Shown: positions 51,096-62,850, counted from the stretch's first letter. The stretch: 64,000 nucleotides of DNA from Prorocentrum cordatum (GCA_963575745.1 CAUYUJ010015833.1:1-64000); one strand, 5' to 3'. The notes: a model not told the origin generated them from the letters alone. Numbers and translations: made by a program.

Positions 51096-52802
51096 CCCCC
51101 CCAAGGACGGCGAGGTCTCGCTCAGATCCCCGCGGTGCCTCACTCCGCAGGACCCGCCAGCAGCCCTCGAAAGTGGCGACAGCTTCGCAGATCGCAGCCC
51201 CCCCAGGGACGGCGAGGTCTCGCTCAGATCTGCGCGGTGCCTCACTCCGCTGGACCCACCAGCAGCCCTCGAAAGTGGCGACGGTGTCGCAGATCGCAGC
51301 CCCCCAGGGACGGCGAGGTCTCGCTCAGATCTGCGCGGTGCCTCACCCCGCAGGACCCACCAACAGCCAAATAAAGTGGCGACAGTGTCGCAGATCGCAA
51401 CCTCCCCAGGGACGGCGAGGTCTCGCTCAGATCCCCGCGGTGCCTCACTCCGCAGGACCCACCAGCAGCACTCGAAAGTGGCGACAGTTTCGCAGATCGC
51501 AGCCCCCCAGGGACGGCGAGGTCTCGCTCAGATCTGCGCGGTGCCTCACTCCGCAGGACCCACCAGCAGCCATCGAAAGTGGCGACAGTGTTGCATATCG
51601 CAGCCCCCCAGGGACGGCGAGGTCTCGCTCAGATCCGCGCGGTGCCTCACTCCGCAGGACCCACCAGCAGCCCTCGAAAGTGGCGACCGTGTCGCAGATC
51701 GCAGCCCCCCAGGGACGGCGAGGTCTCGCTCAGATCCCCGCGGTGCCCCGCTCCGCAGGACCCACCAGCAGCCCCCGAAAGTGGCGACAGCGTCGCAGAT
51801 CGCAGCACCCAGGGACGGCGAGGTCTCGCTCAGATCCCCGCGGCGCCTCACTCCGCACGACCCACCAGCAGCCCTCGGAAGTGGCGACAGTGTCGCAGAT
51901 CGCAGCCTCCCAGGGACGGCGAGGTCTCGCTCAGACCCCCGCACTCCGCAGGACCCACCAGCAGCCCTCGAAAGTGGCGAAAGTTTCGCAAATCGCAGCC
52001 CCCCAGGGACGGCGAGGTCTCGCTCAGATCCCCGCGGTGCCTCCTCCGCTGGACCCACCAGCAGCCCTGGAAAGTGGCGACAGTGTCGCAGATCGCAGCC
52101 CCCAGGGACGGCGAGGTCTCGCTCAGATCCCCGCGGTGCCTCACTCCGCAGGACCCACCAGCAGCCCTCGAAAGTGGCGACCGTGTCGCAGATCGCAGCC
52201 CCCCCAGGGACGGCGAGGTCTCGCACAAATCCCCGCGGTGCCTCACTCCACAAGACCCACCAGCAGCCCTCGAAAGTGGCGACAGCGTCGCAGATCGCAG
52301 CCCCCCAGGGACGGCGAGGTCTCGCTCAGATCCCCGCGGCGCCTCACTCCGCAGGATCCACCAGCAGCCCTCGAACGTGGCGACAATGTCGCAGATCGCA
52401 GCCCCCCCAGGGACGGAGAAGTCTCGCTCAGATCCCCGCGGTGCCTCACTCCGCACGACCCACCAGCAGCCCTCGAAAGTGGCGACAGTTTCGCAGATCG
52501 CAGCCCACCCAAGGACGGAGAGGTCTCGCTCAGATCCCCGCGGTGCCCCGCTCCGCAGTACCCACCAGCAGCCCTCGAAAGTGGCGACAGTGTCGCAGAT
52601 CGCAGCCCCCCAGGGACGGCGAGGTCTCGCTCAGATCCCCGCGGCGCCTCACCCCGCAGGGCCCACCAGCAGCCCTCGAACGTGGCGACAATGTCGCAGA
52701 TCGCAGCCCCCCAGGGACGGCGAGGTCTCGCTCAGATCCCCGCAGTGCCTCACTCCGCAGGACCCACCAGCAGCCATCGAAAGTGGCGACAATGCCACAG
52801 AT
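51096..52802 (+). repeat. 101-bp satellite, array 2 (about 17 units)
   Basis: Same unit as array 1. Most units here carry GATCCCCGCGGTGCC instead of GATCTGCGCGGTGCC and have GACAGTGTCGCAG, so this array has its own dominant variant. Confidence 0.95.
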
Positions 52803-53075
52803 CGCAACCCTCATCGTCGGCGAAGAGAGGGCAGGAGGAGGGAGGATGCGGGAGGAGAAGGAGGGACGCGACCACAGTGCTCTATTCAAAACGAATACAA
52901 ACCAAGGAGGGTTGGAAATTACCCTGGCGACGTACCCAACCCCTGCGCAATGCGGGGCATGCGTAGCTTGGGAGGCGTTATACGGGGGTGATGACGTGAC
53001 ATGGGCGCATATACTTCTGCGAGCGGCATTCGTGAGGCTCGCAGCCCCCCAAGGATTGCGATGCCCCGCTCAGAT
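52803..53075 (+). repeat. Spacer and border block
   Basis: TCGTCGGCGAAGAGAGGGCA, a GGAGG tract, CTATTCAAAACGAATACAAA, and the border block nearly identical to 47740-47870. Confidence 0.85.
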
Positions 53076-55285
53076 CTGCCTGGCGCCTCGCTCCGCTGGA
53101 CCCACCAGCAACCCTCGAAACTGGCGACAATTTCGCAGATCGCAGCCCCCCAGGGAAGGCGAGGTCCCGCTCAGATCCGCGCGGTGCCTCACTCCGCAGG
53201 ACTGACCGACAGCCCTCGAAAGTGGCGACAGCTTCCAGATCGCAGCCCCCCAGGGACGGCGAGGTCTCGCTCAGATCTGCGCGGTGCCTCACTCCGCTGG
53301 ACCCACCAGGCCCTCGAAAATGGCGACAACTTCGCAGATCGCAGTCCCCCAGGGACGGCGAGGTCCCGCTCACATCCGCGCGGTGCCTCACTCCGCAGGA
53401 CCCACCAGCAGTCCTCGAACGTGGCGACAGTTTCGCAAATCACACCCCCCCAGGGACGGCGAGGTCTCGCTCAGACCCGCGCGGTGCCTCACTCCGCTGG
53501 ACCCACCAGCAGCCCTCGAAAGTGGCGACAGTGTCGCAGATCACAACCCCTCAAGGACGGCGAGGTCTCGCTCAGACCCGCGCGGCGCCTCACTCCGCTG
53601 CACCCACCAGCAGCCCTCGAACGTGGCGACAGCTTGGCAGATCGCAGCCCGCCAGGCACGGCGAGGTCTCGCTCAGATCTGCGCGGCGCCTCATCCCGCA
53701 GGACGCACCAGCAGCCCTCGAAAGTGGCGACAGTTTCGCAGATCGCACCCCCCAGGGACCCACTCCGCAGGCCAGCAGCCCTCGAAAGTGGCGACAACTT
53801 CCCAGATCGCAGCCCCCCAGGGACGGCGAGGTCTCGCTCAGATCTGCGCGGTGCCTCACGCCGCAGGACCCACCAGCAGCCCGCGAAAGTGGCGACAGTT
53901 TCGCAGATCGCAGCCCCCCAGGGACGGCGAGTTCCCGCTCAGATCTGCGCGGCGCCGCGTTCCGCAGGACCCACCAGCAGCCCTCGAAAGTGGCGACAGT
54001 GTCGCAGATCGCAGCCCCCCAAGGACGGCGAGGTCTCGCTCAGATCCGCGCGGTGCCTCACTCCGCCGCAGCTCGCAGCCCCCCAGGGACGGCGAGGTCT
54101 CGCTCAGATCCGCGCGGTGCCTCACCCCGCAGGACCCACCAGCAGCCCTCGAAAGTGGCGACAGTTTCGCAGATCGCAGCCCCCCCAGGGACGGCGAGGT
54201 CTTGCTCAGATCCGCGCGGTGCCTCATTCCGCAGGACCCACCAGCAGCCCTCGAAAGTGGCGACAGTTTCGCAGATCGCAGCCCCCCCAGGGACGGCGAG
54301 GTCTCGCTCAGATCTGCGCGGCGCCTCACTCCGCAGGACCCACCAGCAGCCCTCGAAAATGGCGACAGTTTCACATATCGCAGCCCCCCAGAGACGGCGA
54401 GGTCCCGCTCAGATCCGCGCGGTGCCTCACTCCGCAGGACCCACCAGCAGTCCTCGAAAGTGGCGACAATTTCGCAGATCGCTCCCCCCCCCCAGGGACG
54501 GCGAGGTCTCGCTCAGATCCGCGCGGTGCCTCACCCCGCAGGACCCACCAGCAGCCCCCGAAAGTGGCGACAGTGTCGCAGATCGCAGCCCCCCAGGGAC
54601 GGCGAGGTCTCGCTCAGATCCGCGCGGTGTCTCACTCCGCAGGACCCACCAGCAGCCCTCGAAAGTGGCGACAATTTCGCAGATCGCAGCCCCCTAGGGA
54701 CGGCGAGGTCTCGCTCAGATTCGCGCGGCGCCTCACCCACCAGCACCCCTCGAAAATGGCGACAGTTTCGCAGATCGCAACCTCCCAGGGACGGCGAGGT
54801 CTCGCTCAGATCTGCCTGGCGCCTCGCTCCGCTGGACCCACCAGCAACCCTCGAAACTGGCGACAATTTCGCAGATCGCAGCCCCCCAGGGACGGCGAGG
54901 TCTCGCTCAGATCTGCGCGGTACCTCACTCCGCAGGACCCACCAGCAGCCCTCGAAAGTGGCGACAGTTTCGCAGATCGCAGCCCCCCAGGGGCGGCGAG
55001 GTCTCGCTCAGATCCGCGCGGTGCCTCACTCCGCTGCACCCACCAGCAGTCCTCGAACGTGGCGACAGTTTCGCAGATCGCAGCCCCCCAAGGACGGCGA
55101 GGTCTCGCTCAGATCCGCGCGGTGCCTCACTCCGCAGGACCCACCAGCAGCCCTCGAAAGTGGCGAAAGTTTCGCAGATCGCAACCTCCCAGGGACGGCG
55201 AGGTCTCGCTCAGATCCGCGCGGTGCCTCACTCCGCAGGACCCACCAGCAGCCCTCGAAAGTGGCGACAGTTTCGCAGATCGCAG
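53076..55285 (+). repeat. 101-bp satellite, array 3 (about 22 units)
   Basis: Mostly GATCCGCGCGGTGCC and GACAGTTTCGCAG variants, with several truncated units (for example near 53760 and 54065). A GATCTGCCTGGCGCCTCGC variant occurs near the array start and at 54809. Confidence 0.95.
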
Positions 55286-55790
55286 CCCCCATCGTCGGCG
55301 AAGAGAGGGCAGGAGGAGGCGGGAGGCGGGAGGAGGAGGAGGGACGCGACCACACCCCTCTATTCAAGACGATGGCCCAACCAAGGAGGGTTGGGAAAAA
55401 GGGAGTCTCGAACGGGAGCGGGACGGCGCCGATGTAAAACGAAAAAAACGAAAAACAAAAAAAACGAAAAAAACACAGAAAAAAACGGGAAAAAACGAAC
55501 AAAAACGGGAGGACGCGCCAGTCCATGGTAAAACGAAAAAAAAAAAGTCTCGAGCGGGAGCGTTGGTTTTGTTGGGGCGGCGGTTTCTCGGCGGCGAGCA
55601 GGAGCACCGGCTCGGGGTAAAACAAAAAGGGAAGTCTCGAGCGGGAGCGTTGTTGTCGTTGGGGGGGTCAGTTTTGGGCGCCCCACCAGACCGCTCGAGT
55701 GTGAGCCTCATTTTCAACGAAAAGGTAACCAGCGCCGAGGCGAGAGCGCCAGATCGCCTGGGGGGTCCAACACACATAATTGCTCAGTAA
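55286..55790 (+). repeat. Right border block, A-rich patch, R units and module B'
   Basis: TCGTCGGCGAAGAGAGGGCA and the GGAGGCGGG tract to 55350; an unusual ACGAAAAAAACGAAAAAC patch (55435-55500); R half-units; B' (55660-55785) with CCGCTCGAGTGTGAGCCTCA and TTTTCAACGAAAAGGTAACC. Confidence 0.8.
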
Positions 55791-55936
55791 TGATGTTATT
55801 CCTGGGGGCGGCGCCAATTCAAAAGAGATTTGGGCGCCAGTCCAGCGTAAAACGGGAGGCAATCTCGGGCGGGAACACTGGTTTTGTTGGGATGGCGGTT
55901 TTTGGTGGCGAGCAAAAGCACTGGCTCTGAGTGAAA
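55791..55936 (+). repeat. R unit
   Basis: GGGGGCGGCGCCAATTCAAA, GTCCAGCGTAAAACGGGAGG and GGTTTTGTTGGGATGGCGG; ends CTGAGTGAAAATT at the start of element X. Confidence 0.85.
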
Positions 55937-57990
55937 ATTATCCCGGCAAAGCAACCTAACAGCGATGTGTATAAGCATATCTGGAAGCATTCCCCTTCAG
56001 ATTCAGGTGAGAATCCAGTTGTAGAATTCTGCTGTTCTCGCAGTCGCAGCCGCAATGACAGTCGCAGTGGCAACGGCCTTAGGATCCAATGGAATCCTAA
56101 GGATTCCTAAGGATTCCTTAGGCATCCTAAGGCATCCTTAGGAATCCATAGGACTCCTTACCTAGGGAACCTTTGGGATCTTGATTCCTAGGGATTCCTA
56201 GGGATTCCAAAGGATTCCTAGGCAATCCTAAGAATTCCGAAGGATTCGCCTGCCTCGGCCTCAGCCTCAGCATGCCTCAGCCTCAGCCTGCCTCAGCCTC
56301 AGCCTCAGCCTCAGCCTGCCTCGGCCTCAGCCTCAGCCTGCATCAGTCTCAGCCTCAGCCTCAGCCTGCCTCAGCCTCAGCCTCAGCCTGCTTCAGCCTC
56401 AGCCTGCATCAGCCTCAGCCTCAGCCTGCCTCAGCCGCAGCTTGCCTCAGCCTCAGCCACTGCCTCAGCCTGAGCCTCAGCCTGCCTCAGCTTCAGCCTC
56501 AGCCTCAGCCTGCCTCGGCTTGCCTCAGCCTCAGCCTCAGCCTGCCTCTGCCTCAGCCTCAGCCTCAGCCTGCCTCAGCCTCAGCGTCAGACTCTCAGCC
56601 TCAGCCTGCATCAGCCTCAGCCTCAGCCTCAGCCTGCCTCAGCCTCCTCAGTCTCAGCCTGCCTCAGCCTCAGCCTGTCTCAGCCTCCTGAGCCTGCCTC
56701 GGCCTCAGCCTCAGCCTGCCTCAGCCTCAGCCTGCCTCAGTCTCAGCCTCAGCCTGTCTCAGCCTCAGCCTGCATCAGCCTCAGCCTCAGACTGCATCGG
56801 CTTGCCTCGGCCTCAGCCTCAGCCTGCCTCGGCCTCAGCCTCAGCCTCAGCCTCAGCCTGCCTCAGCCTCAGCCTCAGCCTGCCTCAGCCTCAGCCTCAG
56901 CTGCCTCAGCCTCAGCCTCAGCCTGCCTCAGCCTCAGCCTCAGCCTCAGCCTCAGCCTCAGCCTCAGCCTCAGCCTGCCTCAGCTCAGCCTGCCTCAGCC
57001 TCAGCCTCAGCCTGCCTCAGCCTCAGCCTCAGCCTCAGCCTCAGCCTCAGCCTCACTCAGCCTCAGTCAGCCTTCAGCCTCAGCCTCAGCCTCAGCCTCA
57101 GCCTCAGCCTCAGCCTCAGCCTCAGCCTCAGCCTGCCTCAGCCTCAGCCTGCCTCAGCCTCAGCCTGCCTCTGCCTCAGCCTCAGCCTCAGCCTCAGCCT
57201 GCTCAGCCTCAGCCTCAGCCTGCCTCAGCCTGCCTCAGCCTCAGCCTCAGCCTGCCTCGGCGTGCCTCAGCCTCAGCCTCAGCCTGCCTCGGCCTCAGCC
57301 TGCCTCGGCCTCAGCCTGCCTCAGCTCGGGCATTCAAAATATGGCACAGGACTGGTGTTCTGGGAACACGAAGATCACGAAGTGACCCACAGTTGGCTCC
57401 GGGCAATCAAAACATGGTACAGGAATAATGTTCCGGGAACAACACGAAGAACACGAAGTGGCCTACAGTTGGCTCCGGGCATTCGAAATGTGGCCTGGGA
57501 GTTGTGTTCTGGGCGCACGAAGAACACGAAATGGCCTACAGCTGGCTCTGGGCATTCAAAATGTGGCCTGGGAATGGTGTTCTTGGAAGACCAAGAACAC
57601 GAAGTGGCCTACAGTCGGCTCTGGGCATTCAATATGTGGCCTGGGAATGGTGTTCTGGGCACACGAAAAAACACGAAGTGGCCTACAGTTGGCTCCGGGC
57701 ATTCAAAATGTGGCCTGGGAATGGTGTTCTGGGCACACGAAGAACACGATGTGGCCTACAGTTGGCTCCGGGCATTCAAAATGTGGCCTGGGAATGGTTT
57801 TCTGGGAATAGATTCCTAAGGATTCCTAAAGATTCCTAAGGACTCCTGGGGCTGCAATTTTGTCCGGCTTTGTCCGGATCCCGCCCAGACTCCCCTGGGG
57901 CGTCAATATGCTCTGGCTGCACTTCTGTCCGGCTTTGTCCGGATCCCGCCCAGACCCCCCTGGGGCGTCAAGATGCTTCCTTTTGACACC
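55937..57990 (+). repeat. Composite element X, copy 2
   Basis: Start ATTATCCCGGCAAAGCAACC and TAACAGCGATGTG; a CCTAAGGATT-rich block (56080-56250); CAGCCT array (56250-57330); about six 73-bp units (57330-57800) with CATTCAAAATGTGGCCTGGG and ACGAAGTGGCCTACAGTTGG; CCTAAGGATT; two copies of TTGTCCGGATCCCGCCCAGA; ends TTTTGACACC at 57990, where copy 3 starts at once. Confidence 0.9.
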
Positions 57991-59932
57991 ATTATCCCGG
58001 CAAAGCAACCTAATAGCGATGTGTATAAGCATATCTGGAAGCATTCTCCTTAAGATTCAGGTGAGAATCCAGTTGTAGAATTCTGCTGTTCTCGCAGTCG
58101 CAGTCGCATTCGCAATGACAGTCGCAGTGGCAACGGCCTTAGGATCCAATGGAATCCTAAGGATTCCTAGAGATTCCTAAGGCATCCTTAGGCATCCTTC
58201 GGAATCCATAGGAATCCTTAGGAAACCTTGGGAATCCTCAGGAATCCTGATTCCTAGGGATTCCTAGGGATTCCTGAGGATTCCTGGGGAATCCTGAGGA
58301 TTCCGAAGGATTCGCCTGCCTCGGCCTCAGGCCTGCTTCAGCCTCAGCCTGCCTCGGCCTCAGCCTCAGCCTGTCTCAGCCTCAGCCTGCCTCAGAATCA
58401 GCCTCAGCCTCAGCCTCAGCCTGCCTCCTGCCTCGGCCTCAGCCTCAGCCTGCATCAGCCTCAGCCTCAGCCTGCCTCAGCCTCAGCCTCAGCCTGCCTC
58501 AGCCTCAGCCTGCTCAGCCTCAGCCTCAGCCTGCCTCAGCCGCAGCTTGCCTCAGCCTCAGCCACAGCCTCAGCCTCAGCCTGCCTCAGCTTCAGCCTCA
58601 GCCTCAGCCTGCCTCGGCTTGCCTCAGCCTCAGCCTGCCTCGGCCTCAGCCTCAGCCTCAGCCCTGCTCTCAGCCTCAGCCTGCCTGCCTCAGCCTCAGC
58701 CTCAGCCTGCCTCAGCCTCAGCAGCTGCCTCAGCCTCAGCCACTGCCTCAGCCTCAGCCTCAGCCTGCCTCAGCTTCAGCCTCAGCCTCAGCCTGCCTCG
58801 GCTTGCCTCAGCCTCAGCCTCAGCCTCAGCCTGCCTCAGCCTCAGCCTCAGCCTGCCTCAGCCTCAGCGTCAGCCTCTCAGCCTCAGCCTGCCTCAGCCG
58901 CAGCTTGCCTCATTCTCAGCCACAGCCTCAGCCTCAGCCTCAGCTTCAGCCTCAGCCTGCCTCGGCCTGCCTCAGCCTCAGCCTCAGCCTGCCTCGGCCT
59001 CAGCCTCAGCCTCAGTCTCAGCCTCAGCCTGCCTCAGCCTCAGCCTGCATCAGCCTCAGCCTCAGCTTCAGCCTCAGCCTCAGTCTCAGCCTGCCTCAGC
59101 CTCAGCCTGCCTCAGCCTCAACTTCAGCTTGCCTCGGCCTCAGCCTGCGTCAGCCTCAGCCTCAGCCTGCCTCAGCCTCAGCCTCAGCCTGCCTCGGCGT
59201 GCCTCAGCCTCAGCCTCAACCTGCCTCGGCCTCAATCTGCCTCGGCCTCAGCCTGCCTCAGCTCGGGCATTCAAAATATGGCGCAGGACTGGTGTTCTGG
59301 GAGCACGAAGATCACGAAGTGGCCCACAATTGGCTCCAGGCAATCAAAATATGGCACAGGACTGGTGTTCTGGGAACACGAAAAACTGGCCCACAGTTGG
59401 CTCCGGGCATTCAAAATGTGGCCTGGGAATTGTGTTCTGGGAACACGAAGAGCACGAAGTGGCCCAGAGTTGGCTCCGGGCATTCAAAAAGTGGACTGGG
59501 AATGGTGTTCTGGGAAGACGAAGAACACGAAGTGGCCTACAGTCGGCCCCGGGCATTCAAAATGTGGCCTGGGAATGGTGTTCTGGGAACACGATGAACA
59601 CGAAATGGCCTACAGTTGGCTCCGGGCATTCAGAATGTGGCCTGGGAATGGTGTTCTGGGAACGCGAAGAACACGAAGCGGCCTACAGTTGGCTCCAGGC
59701 ATTCACAATGTGGTCTGGGAGTTGTGTTCTGGGAATGGATTCCTAAGGATGCCTAAGAATCCCTAAGGATTCCTAAGGATTCCCGGGGCTGACCCTTTTG
59801 TTCGGTTTTGTCCAGATCCCGCCCAGACCTCCCTGGGGCGTCAAGATGCTCTCTTTTGACACCGCTAGAAACCTATCAGCAAAAGCTGTTAGGTAACTAG
59901 AAACCTATCAGCAAAAACTGTTAGGTAAAAAA
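57991..59932 (+). repeat. Composite element X, copy 3
   Basis: Same order as copy 2: ATTATCCCGG start, CCTAAGGATT block (58140-58310), CAGCCT array (58315-59265), about six 73-bp units (59263-59740), GGGGCGTCAAGATGCTCTCT, and a doubled tail AGAAACCTATCAGCAAAA(G/A)CTGTTAGGTAA that can form a hairpin. Confidence 0.9.
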
Positions 59933-60265
59933 ATCTCGAGCAGGAGCGTTGTCCTTGCTGGGGGGCGCCGATGAAAGAAAGAGTGGCGCGCCAGTCTAAC
60001 AGACAACGGGAAGAAGTCTCGAGCGGGAACGTTGGTTTTGTTGGGGCGGCGGTTTTCGGCGGCGAGCAAGAGGTTAAAACAAAAAGTCTCGAGCGGGAGC
60101 GTTGTTGTTGTTGTTGGGGGGCCGGTTTTGGCGCCCCCCCAAACCGCTCGAGCGTGAGCCTCATGTTCAATGAGAATGTAGCTGGCGCCGAGGCGAGAAC
60201 GCCAGAGCGCCTGGGGGGGTCCAACAATAATAATTGTTTAATCATTGTCATTCAACAACAACAAT

Positions 60266-60319
<54 letters not shown>

Positions 60320-60320
60320 T
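59933..60320 (+). repeat. R units, module B' and CAA tract
   Basis: R half-units (GGGGGGCGCCGATGAAAGAA), B' (60105-60240) with GGTTTTGGCGCCCCCCCAAA and TTCAATGAGAATGTAGCTGG, ending AACAATAATAATTG, then a nearly pure CAA tract (60253-60318). Confidence 0.88.
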
Positions 60321-60590
60321 ATTTAAAGACTGTTCGTTCCTATCTGCTCACGTGCCAACCAATACGTATATCCCAAAATCCTTGGCACCCGCCCTCGTCG
60401 TCTTTGATCGTACCCCCTTGGGGGTATCTTCCTTACCTGTCACGTTTAGTGCAGCCCCTAAAGAACAAAGGATGAGAAGACGGAAGGGGGAGGGATAATC
60501 ATGGAATGCGAGAGAAACTAGCAGGAGGGGAGCCAAGGAGCAGAAAACAAATGGTAGAACCAGACGGGCAGATCGGGTGGGCAGACTGAT
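60321..60590 (+). repeat. Module D, copy 7, and purine-rich spacer
   Basis: D at 60321-60440: GACTGTTCGTTCCTATCTGC, ATACGTATATCCCAAAATCC and a TACCCCCTTGGGGGTA hairpin. The spacer to 60590 matches 43961-44090 in style. Confidence 0.85.
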
Positions 60591-60886
60591 AGCGGGCAGG
60601 TCGGGAAGGCGGGCCCAGGCGACCAGGTCGAGCAGGCGGGTTGCTGAAGCGTGTGTCCTGCATGAATCGCGATGAAGTCTCGAGCGCCAGCGCGATTCCC
60701 AAGTAAACCGTGAGAAAAGCCAAAGCGAGAGCGTGATTCCTGAGCGCCGAGGGCGCATCGTCTGAATAGACTGCGATGAAGTCCCACGCGAGAGCGCGAT
60801 TCGTATACAAATTGTGAGGAAGTCCCGCGCGAGGACAGCAACAGCAACAGCAACAACAACAACAACAACAACAACACTCATTCCAA
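60591..60886 (+). repeat. SR array and CAA tract
   Basis: Four SR units (for example GTGAGGAAGTCCCGCGCGAG), then CAACAGCAACAACAAC to about 60880. Confidence 0.85.
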
Positions 60887-61075
60887 GACTGTTCGCTCCT
60901 ACCGGCCACCGTGTCATTCACTATGCATATCCCAAGCCCTGGATATCCGCCCTCTTCGTCTTCGATCGTACCCCTTTTTGGGGGGTTGTATTCCTTCCTG
61001 GGCACGTGTAATTGGAGAAGCCCCTAAACAGGAAAACGAAAGGGAAAAGACAAACAGAGAGGACAAAAAGCTCGG
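60887..61075 (+). repeat. Module D, copy 8
   Basis: GACTGTTCGCTCCTACCGGC, CATATCCCAAGCCCTGGATA, CTTCGTCTTCGATCGTACCC, hairpin ACCCCTTTTTGGGGGG; then an A-rich spacer. Confidence 0.85.
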
Positions 61076-61850
61076 AGGAAAGCGAAAGCGCCATTCCACA
61101 AGGAAGTCTCGGGCGGCAGCCCACGACGGGCGGGCGATCCTCTGACGGGCTGGTCGGGCGGGTGGGACATTCAAGCGGGATGCCGGCGTAGGGCGAGAGC
61201 GCGATTCCTAAGTAAAGTGTGACGGCGTCCTTGGCGCGAGCGTGGTGCCTGAGCGTAAATAGCGCGATTTTTCAATAAACTGCGAAAAAGTCACAGGCGA
61301 GAGCGCAATGTTTGAAAAAGGGATGTCTGGCGGGAGCGGGGGCCTAGGCTAAAGCGCAAGGAAATCTTACGCGGGAGCGCCGTTCTTGAGTAAATTGTGA
61401 GGAAGCCTTAGACGGGAGGAGGCGAGCTGACTAAATTGCGGAGAAGTCACACGCGGGAGCGCCGATCTTGAGTAAATTGGGCGGAAGTCTTAAGCGGGAG
61501 CGGGGGTCCTGAGCAAAGTTGGAGGAAGTCTCAAGCGGGAGCCGTTGTTGTTGTAGCCTGGGGGAGCAACAATGCAATTTGACCCAGACTACTTCGTGAG
61601 GAAGTCTCAAGCGGGAGCGCCGTTCCTGAGTAAATTGGGAGGAAGTCTCAGACGGGAGGGGGTCCCTGAGTGAATTTTGAGGAATTCTCAAGCGGGAGCC
61701 GTTGTTGTTGTAGTCCGGGGGGCCAGGTGCACAGTTTGGGCACCAAGACTTTCCCTGTCAAAAAACAGGGTGCGAGCGTCGAGGGGCACACTTTGATGGA
61801 GAAACAACAATATGCACCAGTGAGGGGGGACCAACCATAATTATTCTTCA
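61076..61850 (+). repeat. SR array and module B, copy 4
   Basis: About fourteen SR units of about 41 bp, with some half-length gaps, then B (61715-61845) with GGGGGGCCAGGTGCACAGTT, the CCCTGTCAAAAAACAGGG hairpin and TTTGATGGAGAAACAACAAT. Confidence 0.88.
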
Positions 61851-61887
61851 GAAATGAAAATTCAACAACAACAACAACAATAACAGC

Positions 61888-61936
<49 letters not shown>

Positions 61937-62100
61937 CCAACAAGCACAACAATAACACTACTATTCAGACTGCTCGCTCTTGCTTAATCGCGTGCCACTC
62001 AACACGTATATCCAAAACCCCCCGATACCTGCCCTCTTCGTCCTCGATCGTACCCCTTTGGGGGTATATGACCTGCAACGTGTACTACGTGCAGCCCCTA
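61851..62100 (+). repeat. CAA tract and module D, copy 9
   Basis: CAA units 61860-61945, then D (61966-62083): GACTGCTCGCTCTTGCTTAA, CACGTATATCCAAAACCCCC, CTTCGTCCTCGATCGTACCC, hairpin TACCCCTTTGGGGGTA. Confidence 0.88.
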
Positions 62101-62545
62101 AGGCAAGGGAAGAGAGGACGAATAGAAAGAAGGGACAAGGGGGAGAGAGAAGGATGGAGCACGCGAGAGAGAGAGTAGCAGGAGGGGGGCTAGGAGCAGA
62201 AAACATGTGGCAGAACCAGACGGGCAAATCGGGCGGGTAGGCCCTAACGGGCGGGCTGGGAAGGCGGGCCCAGGCGGCCAGGTCGAGCAGGCGGGTGGCT
62301 AAAGCCCTCGCTCTGCATAAACCGCGACGAAATCTCGAGCGCCAGCGCGATTCCCAAATAATCCGTGAGGAATCCATGCCAACAGCATGATTCCTGAGTG
62401 TCGAGGGCGCGGCGTCGGAATAAATTGCGAGAAAGTCCCACGCGAGAGCGCGATTCCTGCATAATTTGTGAGGACGTCCAGAGCGACAGCGCGATGGGTG
62501 AACAAATTACGAGGAAGCATCAGGTGGGATCCGTTGTTGTTGAAT
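62101..62545 (+). repeat. Purine-rich spacer and SR array
   Basis: GAAAGAAGGGACAAGGGGGA style to about 62200, GGGCGGGTAGG words, then six SR units to 62540. Confidence 0.8.
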
Positions 62546-62549
62546 GTTA

Positions 62550-62677
62550 CTTACTAAACAATCATAATTGTTGGACCCCCCCAGGCGCCTTGGCGCTCTC
62601 GCCTCGGCGCCGGCTACATGTGCATCGAAAATGAGGCTCATGCTCGAGCGGTTTGGGGGGCGCCAAAGACGCCCCCA

Positions 62678-62690
<13 letters not shown>
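62550..62690 (-). repeat. Module B', inverted copy
   Basis: Reads as B' on the minus strand: AACAATTATGATTG end, GGCGCTCTCGCCTCGGCGCC, CATCGAAAATGAGGCTCATG, CTCGAGCGGTTTGGGGGGCG. From here to the window end the composite is inverted relative to 28-62 kb. Confidence 0.88.
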
Positions 62691-62716
<26 letters not shown>

Positions 62717-62850
62717 GAACAACAACAACAACAACAACAACAGCAACAGCAACAGCAACAGCAACAACAACAACACCACCAACAACAACAACAACAATAA
62801 CAAGAGCACTAACAAGAACAATAACAATAACAACAACAGCAACAACAACA
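62680..62850. repeat. CAA microsatellite
   Basis: CAACAA units with AGAACA, CAG and CACCACC interruptions, lying between inverted B' and inverted R. Confidence 0.95.

Noticed and set aside
47926-55285. CRISPR-like array
   Set aside because: Units are contiguous 101-bp repeats with no unique spacers, and the genome is eukaryotic.
59876-59930. Rho-independent-type terminator from the CTATCAG/CTGTTAG hairpin
   Set aside because: It is the duplicated tail of element X and no gene ends there; bacterial-type termination does not apply.
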